Shown: piece by piece, positions 37,063 through 46,077 of the stretch
Position numbering within the stretch: position 1 is the stretch's first letter
Layout of the letters: every line of letters starts with the position of its first letter
NCBI RefSeq assembly: GCF_014384965.1
Contig: NZ_JACRSW010000016.1
Coordinates: 1 to 64,000 of the forward strand
Direction: 5' to 3'
Length of the DNA: 64,000 bases
Origin: Jutongia hominis
GTDB lineage: Bacteria > Bacillota > Clostridia > Lachnospirales > Lachnospiraceae
Notes under the pieces: generated by a model
What the model saw: only the letters and a program-made list of their open reading frames with translations
The model's database searches: none
What the model was told of the DNA's origin: nothing
Made by a program: the position numbers and the translations under genes

Positions 37063-37563
37063 ATGGATCGAAAAATAGTACAGGTCTTTTATGGAGCCGG
37101 AAAGGGAAAAACTTCTGCAGCTGTGGGGCAGTGCATTCGTGCAGCCAGTTTAGGACAATCTGTTATTATCATACAGTTTCTGAAAGGAAAAGATGCAGAA
37201 GAATTCAACTTTTTAGAGAGACTGGAACCTGATATTAAATTATTTCGTTTTGAAAAATCGAATGGTTCATACGATGAATTGCTGGATTCCCAGAAAAAGG
37301 AAGAAAAACAAAACATTTTAAATGGATTTAATTTTGCAAAAAAAGTGATCGATACCGGAGAATGTGATGTTTTAGTTCTGGATGAGGTATTAAATCTGTT
37401 GGATTGGAACATTGTATCAGCAGATGATATTATCCATCTGATCCGGTCAAAGGATGATTACTGTCGTTTGGTACTGACTGGAAGAAGTCTTCCGGCAGAA
37501 ATTGCAGAATATGCAGATGTAATTTCCAAAATTGAGCTGGAAAAAGACTTACTTGATTCATAA
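37063..37563 (+). CDS. ATP:corrinoid adenosyltransferase (CobA/CobO/BtuR family)
   Basis: A 166-residue P-loop protein: VFYGAGKGKTSAAVGQCIRA (Walker A), VIIIQFLKGKD, DVLVLDEVLNLLDW and RLVLTGRSLPAEIAEYADVI. The family transfers the adenosyl group of ATP to cob(I)alamin. No other cobamide synthesis or transport gene is in the window, so it probably acts in salvage. ATG 37063 follows TTAGGAGGTTATTTCG. A shadow frame from 37041 has no merit. It is the last gene before dapA. Confidence 0.85.
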   Translation: MDRKIVQVFYGAGKGKTSAAVGQCIRAASLGQSVIIIQFLKGKDAEEFNFLERLEPDIKLFRFEKSNGSYDELLDSQKKEEKQNILNGFNFAKKVIDTGECDVLVLDEVLNLLDWNIVSADDIIHLIRSKDDYCRLVLTGRSLPAEIAEYADVISKIELEKDLLDS

Positions 37564-37615
37564 TATGGAATATACTAATTAATAATAAGATAAAAGATAC
37601 AAGGAGGAGATAGGA

Positions 37616-38509
37616 ATGTCTATTTTTACAGGTGCAGCCGTTGCATTGATCACACCAATGCATGAAGACGGTTCCATAAATTACGAGGAGATGGAGCGAA
37701 TTGTAAATGACCAGATCAATCATGGTACGGATGCTATTGTTATCTGCGGTACAACAGGAGAAGCTTCTACAATGACGCATGAGGAGCATATAGAAACGAT
37801 CAAAGCGTGTGTGGAAATGACAAAGAAACGTGTGCCGGTCATTGCCGGTTCAGGATCAAACTGTACAGATACGGCGATCTTTTTATCAAGAGAAGCACAG
37901 AAAGCAGGAGCAGACGGTCTTTTAGTTGTATCCCCGTATTATAATAAAGCAACACAGAAAGGCTTAAAACAGCATTTTACAGCTGTGGCAGGCAGTGTGG
38001 ATATTCCGATTATTTTATATAATATTCAGGGACGTACCGGCGTTAATATCCAGCCAAAGACAATTGCAGAATTAGCAAAGGAAGTTGATAATATCGTAGC
38101 TGTCAAAGAAGCTTCGGGAGATCTTTCTCAGATCGCTACATTAATGGCAATGACACAGGGAGACCTTGATGTCTATTCAGGAAATGATGATCAGATCGTG
38201 CCGATTACTGCATTAGGCGGTAAGGGTGTTATTTCTGTATTATCTCATGTAGCACCACAGGATACACACGATATTGTGGCTAAGATGATGGCGGGCGATG
38301 TGAAAGGAAGCAGCGAGCTTCAGTTAAAATATATTCCGGTTATTCATGCTTTATTCAGTGAAGTGAATCCGATTCCTGTAAAAGCAGCAATGAATATGCT
38401 TGGCTATAATGTAGGTTCTCTTCGTATGCCGCTAACGGAGATGGAAGACGAAAACAAGGCAATTCTTCGTCAGGCAATGATCGATGCAGGAATCAAAGTT
38501 GTAAAATGA
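37616..38509 (+). CDS. dapA: 4-hydroxy-tetrahydrodipicolinate synthase DapA
   Basis: A 297-residue TIM-barrel lyase: GAAVALITPMHEDGSINYEE, CGTTGEASTMTHEEH, VSPYYNKATQKGL, LYNIQGRTGVN (catalytic Tyr region) and VAVKEASGDLSQI with the Schiff-base Lys. It condenses pyruvate with aspartate semialdehyde in lysine and diaminopimelate synthesis. ATG 37616 follows AAGGAGGAGATAGGA. A terminator separates it from dapB. No lysine riboswitch was seen upstream. Confidence 0.95.
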   Translation: MSIFTGAAVALITPMHEDGSINYEEMERIVNDQINHGTDAIVICGTTGEASTMTHEEHIETIKACVEMTKKRVPVIAGSGSNCTDTAIFLSREAQKAGADGLLVVSPYYNKATQKGLKQHFTAVAGSVDIPIILYNIQGRTGVNIQPKTIAELAKEVDNIVAVKEASGDLSQIATLMAMTQGDLDVYSGNDDQIVPITALGGKGVISVLSHVAPQDTHDIVAKMMAGDVKGSSELQLKYIPVIHALFSEVNPIPVKAAMNMLGYNVGSLRMPLTEMEDENKAILRQAMIDAGIKVVK

Positions 38510-38534
38510 TAAGGGTAACACCGGAATGGTGTCA

Positions 38535-38568
38535 GAAAAACCGGTGGAGTAATCTGCCGGTTTTTCCT
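38535..38568 (+). terminator. Terminator between dapA and dapB
   Basis: GAAAAACCGG pairs perfectly with CCGGTTTTTC across a 12-base loop; the T-run is inside the right arm. dapB may thus rely partly on readthrough or a separate promoter. Confidence 0.8.
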
Positions 38569-38674
38569 TCATAAACGACAAAATCATTACATGCAACGTG
38601 CGTTAAACTTAGCATGTAATGTCCGGATTTTGAAGTTATATCATAAGAAAAAGAAAGGTCAGGGACAAAAGAAA

Positions 38675-39430
38675 ATGACAGATATTATTTTAATTGGCTG
38701 TAACGGTCGTATGGGACAGATGATCACAGATATTGTAGCAAAAGATGAAGAGGCAAGAATCGTCGCAGGCATAGATCCTTTTACCGGAAAAGAGCAGGAA
38801 TATCCGGTGTTTGCTTCTTTAAAGGAATGTGATGTTAAGGCAGATGCCATGATTGACTTTTCTTCTGCTGTCGGTGTTGAAGAAAGAATTGATTATGCGA
38901 TAAAAAAACAGATTCCTCTTGTAGAATGCTCAACCGGTCTTTCAAAAGAACAGACCGATTATCTGTTAGATGCAGGAAAGAAAGTGGCAATTCTTCGTTC
39001 TGCAAATATGTCTGTTGGTGTTAATCTGCTGATCAAGCTGTTAAAAGAAGCATCACAGAAGTTGGCAAGTGAAGGGTTTGATATCGAGATCGTTGAGAAA
39101 CATCATAACCAAAAGTTAGATGCACCGTCTGGAACAGCACTTGCTTTAGCAGATGCGATCAATGAAGCAAACGACGAACAATATGAATATGTTTATGACC
39201 GTTCGCAGGTTCGTCAGAAGAGAGGAAATAAAGAACTTGGTATCTCAGCTGTCCGTGGCGGAACGATCGTTGGCGATCATGACGTGATCTTTGCCGGTGA
39301 AGATGAAGTTGTTACATTCTCGCATAGAGCATATTCAAGAGCTGTTTTTGCAAAAGGCTCTGTCGTTGCAGCAAAATATATGAAGGGAAAGGGTGCCGGT
39401 CTGTATGACATGGCAGATGTACTTTTATAA
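38675..39430 (+). CDS. dapB: 4-hydroxy-tetrahydrodipicolinate reductase DapB
   Basis: A 251-residue DapB with the nucleotide-binding loop IILIGCNGRMGQMI, SANMSVGVNLLIK, catalytic region EIVEKHHNQKLDAPSGTALA and ISAVRGGTIVGDHDVIFAG. It reduces the DapA product with NAD(P)H. The start is ATG 38675 (MTDIIL); the frame is open from 38591 but the added residues are unlike any DapB. Its TAA shares a base with the ATG of the CvpA-family gene. Confidence 0.93.
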   Translation: MTDIILIGCNGRMGQMITDIVAKDEEARIVAGIDPFTGKEQEYPVFASLKECDVKADAMIDFSSAVGVEERIDYAIKKQIPLVECSTGLSKEQTDYLLDAGKKVAILRSANMSVGVNLLIKLLKEASQKLASEGFDIEIVEKHHNQKLDAPSGTALALADAINEANDEQYEYVYDRSQVRQKRGNKELGISAVRGGTIVGDHDVIFAGEDEVVTFSHRAYSRAVFAKGSVVAAKYMKGKGAGLYDMADVLL

Positions 39431-39978
39431 TGCAAATTTCTATTGTTGCAATAGTAGATATTATTTTAATCGTATCTCTTTTATTTGCGCTTATTAAAGG
39501 ATGGCATATCGGTCTGGCAATGCGTCTGGCACATTTCGTCGCATTGGTCGTTTCCTGTGTCGTCGCTAATCTATGTGCAGCGTCGCTAAAAGTGTATGTG
39601 AGCAATAGCTGGATCGTTCCTTTGATGCAGAAAAAGGCAGGAAACTCTGTTTGTTCGATTCCATATGCACAAAATGGTATGGAATTAGCAGCACAGGGGA
39701 TTGCCTATTATCTTTTGTATGCGATTGTTTTTACGATTGCCATGGTGATATTAGGAAGACTGATCGGTCTGCTTCATATAGTGGATCATATCCCGGTGAT
39801 TGGAAAGATTAATAAAGCAGGCGGTGCGATCGTTGGATTTTTGATCACTTTGATTATTCTATATGTGGTTGGAAATGCTTTGTTTACATTACTTCCACAG
39901 ACCATGTTAGATGGATGGGGATTTACAAAGGAAGCAATAGCAAAGACCTATCTGCTTCAGATATTCGCAGATTTTTAA
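39430..39978 (+). CDS. CvpA-family membrane protein
   Basis: A 182-residue protein with four predicted membrane helices, starting MQISIVAIVDIILIVSLLFA and followed by IKGWHIGLAMRLAHFVALVV, the CvpA/colicin-V-production pattern of a hairpin and small residues. The family is broadly conserved and linked to envelope stress, but its biochemical role is unknown. The start overlaps the dapB stop by one base (TAATG), which implies translational coupling. Confidence 0.8.
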   Translation: MQISIVAIVDIILIVSLLFALIKGWHIGLAMRLAHFVALVVSCVVANLCAASLKVYVSNSWIVPLMQKKAGNSVCSIPYAQNGMELAAQGIAYYLLYAIVFTIAMVILGRLIGLLHIVDHIPVIGKINKAGGAIVGFLITLIILYVVGNALFTLLPQTMLDGWGFTKEAIAKTYLLQIFADF

Positions 39979-39997
39979 ACCGGAAATGAGGATGAGA

Positions 39998-41242
39998 ATG
40001 AATAAGATCAATTATCAACTGGCATTAGATAAGATCATTGAAGAAAATCAAAAGCAGCAAAAAGTGCCTTCTTTGTTAATGCATAGCTGCTGTGCTCCGT
40101 GCAGTAGTTATTGTCTGACTTATCTGGCACAATATTTTCGGATCACGATCTTTTATTACAACCCGAATATTTCACCGGAAACAGAATACAAAAAAAGAGT
40201 CAAAGAACAGATCCGTCTGATCCAATCATTAGATGTGAAATATCCGATCTCTTTTGTAGAAGGAACCTATGAACCGGAAAAGTTTTACGAAATGGCAAAA
40301 GGATTAGAAGAAGTTAAAGAAGGCGGTATCCGCTGTTTTGCCTGCTATAAGATGCGGCAAAGAGAAGCTGCGTATTACGCAAAAGAGCATGGATTTGATT
40401 ATTTTACAACGACGCTTTCGGTCAGTCCTCATAAAAATGCACAGAAATTAAATGAGATCGGACTTTGGTTACAGGAAGAGGTTGGAGTTGCTTATCTGGT
40501 TTCTGATTTTAAGAAGAAAGGCGGTTATTTACAATCAATCGAACTGTCTAAAAAGTACGATCTATACCGTCAGGATTATTGCGGCTGCGAATTCAGTAAG
40601 AGACAACGAGAGCGGGAACGTATTGCAAAAGAAAAAGATAGTCAAAAAGAACAGAAATGTATTGCAAATGTAAGTGACTGCCCAAAAGAACAAGAATGTA
40701 TTGCAATGGAAAAAAATAGTCAAAAAGGAGAAGGGATGACAACAGAAGTCTGGGACATCTATGACGAGGAAGGACAGCGTACCGGAGATACGATGGTAAG
40801 AGGCATTCCGGCAAAAGGACAATATATGCTGTGTGTGCATGTGTATCTGTATACACCGGACAAACTCTTTTTGTTACAAAAGCGTTCTAAGAATAAGATC
40901 TCACATCCCGGAGAATGGGATGTAACCTGTGGTGCAGTCCTTCACAATGAAGAAAGCATTGAGGCGGCAAAAAGAGAGACGCTCGAAGAAATCGGGATAG
41001 ATCTGTCTGACAGTGTGTTACAATATGCAGGACGTATTAAGAAAGAAAAGCGTTTTATTGATATATATTTTGTGCAAAAAGACTTTTCTCTGGATGATTG
41101 TACATTACAAAAAGAAGAGGTAGAAGATGTCTGCCTGGTTTCAGCTGAGCAGTTATTAAACACGCAGGAAACAGATCGGTTACGTGAAGAACATTATATG
41201 CGATTATTAAAGAAAGCAATTCAGGATGTATTGGATTCATAA
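39998..41242 (+). CDS. queH: QueH epoxyqueuosine reductase fused to a NUDIX hydrolase
   Basis: Residues 1-205 are QueH (DUF208): MHSCCAPCSSYCL with C31, C32, C35 and C39, GIRCFACYKMR with C113 and C116, and YRQDYCGCEFS with C195 and C197, Fe-S and metal ligands for the last step of queuosine synthesis. Residues 207-246 are a linker built of three 13-codon repeats. Residues 247-414 are a NUDIX domain (EVWDIYDEEGQRTGDT, box G312-I334 with an intact RETLEE). An internal ATG at 40736 (Met247) follows AAAAAGGAGAAGGG, so the NUDIX half may also be made alone. ATG 39998 is chosen with GAGG at six bases; ATG 39986 and 39992 are alternatives. Confidence 0.85.
   Translation: MNKINYQLALDKIIEENQKQQKVPSLLMHSCCAPCSSYCLTYLAQYFRITIFYYNPNISPETEYKKRVKEQIRLIQSLDVKYPISFVEGTYEPEKFYEMAKGLEEVKEGGIRCFACYKMRQREAAYYAKEHGFDYFTTTLSVSPHKNAQKLNEIGLWLQEEVGVAYLVSDFKKKGGYLQSIELSKKYDLYRQDYCGCEFSKRQRERERIAKEKDSQKEQKCIANVSDCPKEQECIAMEKNSQKGEGMTTEVWDIYDEEGQRTGDTMVRGIPAKGQYMLCVHVYLYTPDKLFLLQKRSKNKISHPGEWDVTCGAVLHNEESIEAAKRETLEEIGIDLSDSVLQYAGRIKKEKRFIDIYFVQKDFSLDDCTLQKEEVEDVCLVSAEQLLNTQETDRLREEHYMRLLKKAIQDVLDS
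40620..40736 (+). repeat. Three 39-bp tandem repeats in the QueH-NUDIX linker
   Basis: Units at 40620-40658, 40659-40697 and 40698-40736 each begin GTATTGCAA and include a CAAAAGAAC-like core; they encode IAKEKDSQKEQKC, IANVSDCPKEQEC and IAMEKNSQKGEG. The third has changed to contain AAGGAGAAGGGATG, a ribosome site plus start codon. Confidence 0.85.
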
Positions 41243-41339
41243 AAAGCATAAAACAGTTCATTTCCCGTAAAGCTGTTATTAAATGAAACTTGCATTTTCA
41301 AAAAAAATATGCTAATGTAAAAGAAATAAATAGAACAAA

Positions 41340-41465
41340 GATTCTTCGGGGCGGGGTGCGATTCCCCACCGGCGGTATTCCTGTAAAGGTAAGCCCGCGA
41401 GCCGAAAGGCATGATTTGGTGCGATTCCAAAGCCGACAGTACAGTCTGGATGAGAGAAGATTACA
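41340..41465 (+). promoter_or_regulatory. FMN riboswitch (RFN element)
   Basis: The conserved RFN blocks are readable in order: ATTCTTCGGGGCGGGGTGCG, ATTCCCCACCGGCGGTA, AAGCCCGCGAGC, GATTTGGTGCGATTCCAAAG, CCGACAGTACAGTCTGGATG and GAGAAGAT. It senses FMN and controls the ribD-ribE-ribBA-ribH genes downstream. With its terminator it fills the 423-base gap between queH and ribD. Confidence 0.96.
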
Positions 41466-41502
41466 TAATAGAAAGCCGTTATTTTAATAGCGGTAAAATC
41501 CC

Positions 41503-41530
41503 CGGATATTTTTGAATATCCGTTTTTTAT
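41503..41530 (+). terminator. Riboswitch-controlled terminator
   Basis: CGGATATT pairs with AATATCCG across TTTG and is followed by TTTTTT. The preceding GCCGTTATTTTAATAGCGG region probably provides the competing structure of the expression platform. Confidence 0.88.
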
Positions 41531-41665
41531 TTTAAGAGCTGTTATTCCGGAAAGACAGGTCATACGATCCGGTCGCCGAAAGGACAGCTGCATCTTATTA
41601 AATTTCTCAGACATTCGTCAGAAAATCCCAAAGAAATCTCTGTTAAAAGAAATGGAGATGATTGA

Positions 41666-42766
41666 TTGAACGAACAGTATATGAAACGAGCGATTGAGCT
41701 TGCCAAAAAAGGAACAGGGAAAGTAAATCCCAATCCATTAGTCGGAGCTGTGATCGTAAAAGGCGACCGGATCATTGCGGAAGGTTATCATGCTGCATAT
41801 GGTGAGCTTCATGCAGAACGTCATGCTTTTTCTAACTTAACAGAGGATGCACATGGTGCAAGTATGTATGTGACTTTAGAGCCTTGCTGCCATCATGGCA
41901 AACAACCTCCTTGTACGGAAGCGATCATTGCACATGGTATCAAAAAAGTCTATGTCGGTTCCGATGATCCGAATGCATTAGTAGCAGGAAAAGGAATCAA
42001 ACAGCTTCGGGATGCCGGTATCGAAGTTGTTACTCATGTGATGCAAAAAGAATGCGACGCACTCAATCCTGTGTTTTTTCATTATATTACAACAAAGACT
42101 CCTTACGTTGTAATGAAATATGCGATGACAGCTGATGGAAAAATAGCCTGTGATTCAGGAGCAAGCCAATGGGTGACCGGAAAAGAAGCAAGACTGCATG
42201 TACAGGAAAGCCGGAATGCTTTGACAGGAATCATGGTAGGGATCAATACGGTTCTTATGGATGATCCGCAACTTACCTGCCATTTAGAGCAGGGACGTGA
42301 TCCGATACGGATCGTATGTGACAGTCATTTACAAATACCGTTAGAAAGTAACCTGATACGGACAGCAAAAGAAGTTCCGGTTATCGTTGCTACACTGTCG
42401 GATGATGCAAAAAAAGCTGCTGTCTTACAGGAAAAAGGCGTACAGGTTCTTGTAACAAAGGAAAAAGACGGTTGTATTGATCTAAAGAACCTGATGGAAA
42501 AGTTAGGAGAGCAAAAGATAGACAGTATTTTGTTAGAAGGTGGAGCTACATTAAATCAGAGTGCATTGCAAAGTCAGATCGTACAACGCATACAAGTGTA
42601 TATTGCGCCAAAGATCTTTGGCGGCAGTGGCAGATATACACCGGTACGTGGCAACAGTGTAACAAACCCGGATCATGCCTATCAATTACAAAGCAAAGAG
42701 ATAAAGCAGTTTGGAGAGGATCTGCTTATAGAATATGAAGTCTGCTATGGGAATGAAAGAAGGTGA
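41666..42766 (+). CDS. ribD: Bifunctional pyrimidine deaminase/reductase RibD
   Basis: A 366-residue RibD. The deaminase domain has GELHAERHAF and LEPCCHHGKQPPCTEAI, with His/Cys zinc ligands. The C-terminal reductase has MKYAMTADGKIACDSGASQW, IMVGINTVLMDDPQL and SILLEGGATLNQSAL. It carries out steps two and three of riboflavin synthesis. A TTG start at 41666 sits eight bases after GGAG; ATG 41678 is the alternative. Downstream of the FMN riboswitch. Confidence 0.93.
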   Translation: MNEQYMKRAIELAKKGTGKVNPNPLVGAVIVKGDRIIAEGYHAAYGELHAERHAFSNLTEDAHGASMYVTLEPCCHHGKQPPCTEAIIAHGIKKVYVGSDDPNALVAGKGIKQLRDAGIEVVTHVMQKECDALNPVFFHYITTKTPYVVMKYAMTADGKIACDSGASQWVTGKEARLHVQESRNALTGIMVGINTVLMDDPQLTCHLEQGRDPIRIVCDSHLQIPLESNLIRTAKEVPVIVATLSDDAKKAAVLQEKGVQVLVTKEKDGCIDLKNLMEKLGEQKIDSILLEGGATLNQSALQSQIVQRIQVYIAPKIFGGSGRYTPVRGNSVTNPDHAYQLQSKEIKQFGEDLLIEYEVCYGNERR

Positions 42767-42770
42767 GAAG

Positions 42771-43427
42771 ATGTTTACCGGAATTGTAGAAGAGAAGGGT
42801 ACTATAAAAAGTATACAAAAACAGGATTGCTTTGCCGTGTTGACGATTCAGGCAAAAGAAGTTCTAACCGATGCCCGGATCGGAGACAGCATTGCCGTAA
42901 ATGGGGTATGTCTTACCGTAACAGATAAAACGAATGACAGTTTTATGGCTGATGTGATGGCGGAGACGCTTCGAAGAAGCAGCCTTGGATCTTTAAAAGC
43001 TGGCAGTAAAGTCAATCTGGAGCGTGCAATGGCTGCAAATGGAAGATTTGGCGGTCATATCGTATCCGGTCATATTGATGGAACCGGAACAATCGTACAG
43101 ATGAAGCCGGAAGGAAATGCCACATGGGTACAGATCCGTACACCGGATTCAATCTTAAAATATATTGTGCAAAAAGGTTCTGTTGCGATTGACGGAATCA
43201 GTCTGACTGTTGCAAAAGTAACAAAAGACAGTTTTTTTGTCTCCCTGATCCCGCATACCGGTCAGGAGACGACATTGCTTACAAAAAAAGCAGGCGAGAT
43301 CGTGAATCTCGAAAATGATATTGTCGGAAAATATGTCGACCGGTTGTTACACTTTGATACGGTACCTGCAGATCAGGGGACAACATCTTCGATTACACTG
43401 GATTTTCTGACGCAGCATGGCTTTTGA
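42771..43427 (+). CDS. ribE: Riboflavin synthase alpha chain RibE
   Basis: A 218-residue protein with two lumazine-binding repeats: MFTGIVEEKGTIKSI with SIAVNGVCLTV and ADVMAETLRRSSLG in the first, GHIVSGHIDGTGTI with VAIDGISLTVAKV in the second. It dismutates two lumazines to riboflavin. ATG 42771 follows AAAGAAGGTGAGAAG and lies four bases after the ribD stop. Confidence 0.95.
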   Translation: MFTGIVEEKGTIKSIQKQDCFAVLTIQAKEVLTDARIGDSIAVNGVCLTVTDKTNDSFMADVMAETLRRSSLGSLKAGSKVNLERAMAANGRFGGHIVSGHIDGTGTIVQMKPEGNATWVQIRTPDSILKYIVQKGSVAIDGISLTVAKVTKDSFFVSLIPHTGQETTLLTKKAGEIVNLENDIVGKYVDRLLHFDTVPADQGTTSSITLDFLTQHGF

Positions 43428-43510
43428 GGTACCACAGTACAATAGAGGTGCTAAGCCGCTAAAATGAAGGACATTACAAATTTATTTGGATACAGGAAAA
43501 GAGGAAAAAT

Positions 43511-44713
43511 ATGGACAATACATTTCATACAATAGAAGAGATTTTACAGGATATTAAAAAAGGGAAGATTGTTGTGATGCTCGACGATCAGGATAGAGAG
43601 AACGAAGGAGATGTAATCTGTGCAGCCGAGTATGCAACTCCTGAAAATGTGAATTTTATGGCAGCCTATGCAAAAGGTCTGATCTGTATGCCAATGGCAG
43701 AGGAATACACAAAGAAACTAAATCTTCCACAGATGTGTGATGTCAATACAGATAACCATTGCACTGCATTTACGGTATCGATCGATCATGTGGAGACTAC
43801 AACGGGTATTTCAGCATATGAGCGTTCACTTACGGCACGAAAGGTTGTAGAAGACGGAATATCAGCAAGAGACTTTAGAACACCGGGGCATATGTTTCCG
43901 TTGCTTGCTAAAAAGAACGGTGTGTTAGAACGAAACGGTCATACCGAGGCAACCGTCGATCTGATGCGTCTGGCGGGCTTAAAGCCGGTTGGATTATGCT
44001 GTGAGATCATGAAAGAAGACGGTTCTATGGCAAGAAAAGAAGACCTGATCGCATTTGCTAAGAAACATGGCTTAAAGATCGGATGCATTGCTGACCTGAT
44101 CGCATACCGGAAAGAACATGAAGTTTTCGTAGAATGTGTTGCAAAAGCGAAAATGCCAACCCGCTATGGAGAATTTACGATTTACGGATATGTCAATAAA
44201 TTAAACGGAGAACATCATGTTGCATTAGTCAAAGGAGATATTACGGATGGAGAGCCGGTGTTATGTCGTGTGCATTCAGAATGCCTGACCGGAGATGCAC
44301 TTGGTTCTGCAAGATGCGATTGTGGCCAGCAATATGATGCGGCAATGAAACGGATCGCAAAAGAAGGCAGAGGTGTCCTTTTATATATGAGACAGGAGGG
44401 GCGTGGGATCGGATTGATCAATAAGATCCGTGCTTATGAATTACAGGATCATGGACGGGATACCGTGGAAGCCAATCTGGAACTTGGTTTTCCGGAGGAT
44501 GCCAGAGATTATACGATCGGCACACAGATCTTAGTTGATCTTGGAATTCATCAACTCCGCCTTTTGACCAACAATCCGGCAAAGGTATACGGACTGACCG
44601 GAAAAAAACTTGAGATCGTTGAGAGAGTACCGATTGAAATGGAACCCGGACAATATGATTTCTTTTATTTAAAAACCAAAAAAGACAAAATGGGACATTT
44701 GTTGAAATTATAA
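43511..44713 (+). CDS. ribBA: Bifunctional DHBP synthase / GTP cyclohydrolase II RibBA
   Basis: A 400-residue fusion. The N-terminal DHBP synthase has [20 protein letters not shown] and [16 protein letters not shown] with a following HTEATVDL. The C-terminal GTP cyclohydrolase II has [19 protein letters not shown] (zinc Cys) and [16 protein letters not shown]. It supplies both starting branches of riboflavin synthesis. ATG 43511 follows AAAGAGGAAAAAT. Confidence 0.96.
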   Translation: MDNTFHTIEEILQDIKKGKIVVMLDDQDRENEGDVICAAEYATPENVNFMAAYAKGLICMPMAEEYTKKLNLPQMCDVNTDNHCTAFTVSIDHVETTTGISAYERSLTARKVVEDGISARDFRTPGHMFPLLAKKNGVLERNGHTEATVDLMRLAGLKPVGLCCEIMKEDGSMARKEDLIAFAKKHGLKIGCIADLIAYRKEHEVFVECVAKAKMPTRYGEFTIYGYVNKLNGEHHVALVKGDITDGEPVLCRVHSECLTGDALGSARCDCGQQYDAAMKRIAKEGRGVLLYMRQEGRGIGLINKIRAYELQDHGRDTVEANLELGFPEDARDYTIGTQILVDLGIHQLRLLTNNPAKVYGLTGKKLEIVERVPIEMEPGQYDFFYLKTKKDKMGHLLKL

Positions 44714-44845
44714 AATAAACATAACCTGACCCATCAGGGTGTGATGCATTTCAATATTTTGTTGTAAGGAGCTTTGTTACAGCATAGGGGTTGGTTTTGT
44801 AGATGGCTGATAAACTATTTTAAAGAAGAAAGAGAGGATATTATT

Positions 44846-45307
44846 ATGAAGACTTTAGAAGGAAATGTAGTAGCAAATGGAGCAAAGATCGCAATTGTCG
44901 GAGCACGTTTTAATGAGTTTATTGTTTCGAAGCTGATCAGTGGTGCAAAAGATGGTCTGGTGCGTCATGGAGTGCAAGAAGAGGATATTACACTTGCATG
45001 GGTTCCGGGTGCATTTGAGATTCCGCTTGTAGCTAAGAAACTTGCAATGTCTCAAAAATACGATGCCGTGATCTGCTTAGGAGCCGTGATCCGTGGAGCA
45101 ACCAGTCATTATGATTATGTATGTGCAGAAGTTTCCAAAGGAATTGCCACTGTCAGTCTGGAATCCGGCATTCCTGTTATGTTTGGTGTAGTAACAACAG
45201 ACAACATTGAACAGGCGATAGAAAGAGCCGGTACAAAAGCCGGAAATAAAGGGTATGACTGTGCTTTAGGTGCGATTGAAATGATAAACTTAACAAAACA
45301 GATATAA
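44846..45307 (+). CDS. ribH: 6,7-dimethyl-8-ribityllumazine synthase RibH
   Basis: A 153-residue lumazine synthase: [53 protein letters not shown] and [20 protein letters not shown]. It forms the 60-mer-type enzyme feeding RibE. ATG 44846 follows GAAAGAGAGGATATT; the frame is open 24 codons upstream without family resemblance. The 132 bases before it hold a small hairpin near 44,733-44,745. Confidence 0.95.
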   Translation: MKTLEGNVVANGAKIAIVGARFNEFIVSKLISGAKDGLVRHGVQEEDITLAWVPGAFEIPLVAKKLAMSQKYDAVICLGAVIRGATSHYDYVCAEVSKGIATVSLESGIPVMFGVVTTDNIEQAIERAGTKAGNKGYDCALGAIEMINLTKQI

Positions 45308-45360
45308 TGTGTTATACTTGCTTTAACTATTAGTCAAAGCAAGAAAGGATTAGATACTAT

Positions 45361-45876
45361 ATGTTTCAAAATTTATATCCGGATGAGGATGTGGACTCGG
45401 CGTATCAGATTGATTACCAGAAATATTATGATCAGGGATATCGTGGGATATTATTCGATGTAGACAATACATTAGTAGAACATAATCAGCCGGTTACATT
45501 AGTTGCGATTGAACTTTTTCAGACTTTAAATGAGATGGGATTTAAGACTTGTATTATTTCAAACAATCGGGATGAACGTGTAAAACCTTTGGCAGAAGCT
45601 TTGGAATCGGACTATGTCTACAAAGCAGGCAAGCCCTCAGCAAGAGGATATGTACAGGGAATGGAACAGATGGGTACGACACCGGAAACGACGCTTTTTA
45701 TCGGTGATCAGATATTTACGGATATCTGGGGAGCAAATCGTGCCAATGTACATTCTATTTTAGTCAAGCAGATTGCACGTCATGAAGAGATTCAGATCAT
45801 TTTAAAACGTTTATTAGAAAAGATTGTTTTAATCGGTTACCGCAAACAAAGAGCAAAGAAGAGACAGTGTGTATAA
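45361..45876 (+). CDS. YqeG-family HAD IIIA phosphatase
   Basis: A 171-residue HAD-superfamily protein with motif I FDVDNTLVEHNQP, motif II in CIISNNRDERV, GKPSARGY and FIGDQIFTDIWGANRA (motif IV). YqeG proteins are phosphatases related to phosphatidylglycerophosphate phosphatase; in Firmicutes the gene usually sits with yqeH and aroE, which are absent here. ATG 45361 follows AGAAAGGATTAGATACT. A strong terminator follows. Confidence 0.87.
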   Translation: MFQNLYPDEDVDSAYQIDYQKYYDQGYRGILFDVDNTLVEHNQPVTLVAIELFQTLNEMGFKTCIISNNRDERVKPLAEALESDYVYKAGKPSARGYVQGMEQMGTTPETTLFIGDQIFTDIWGANRANVHSILVKQIARHEEIQIILKRLLEKIVLIGYRKQRAKKRQCV

Positions 45877-45894
45877 ATTCTAACCAATAAAATG

Positions 45895-45936
45895 AAAAAG
45901 AAGGATATATTCCAAACGGATATATCCTTCTTTTTG
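45895..45936 (+). terminator. Terminator after the yqeG-like gene
   Basis: AAAAAGAAGGATATAT pairs with ATATATCCTTCTTTTT around a nine-base loop; it can work on both strands and so also serves the convergent AP2/HNH gene. Confidence 0.9.
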
Positions 45937-46077
45937 CAGCATGCTTTTATCGTATGATAAAAAATATTCTGTATGATAGTAATATTTATAATTGTATCGT
46001 TTATGATTTTATCATTTGTAATCGTAACATTAATGATTGCATTATTTATGATTGTATTGCATTCTACCGGGAAATTT

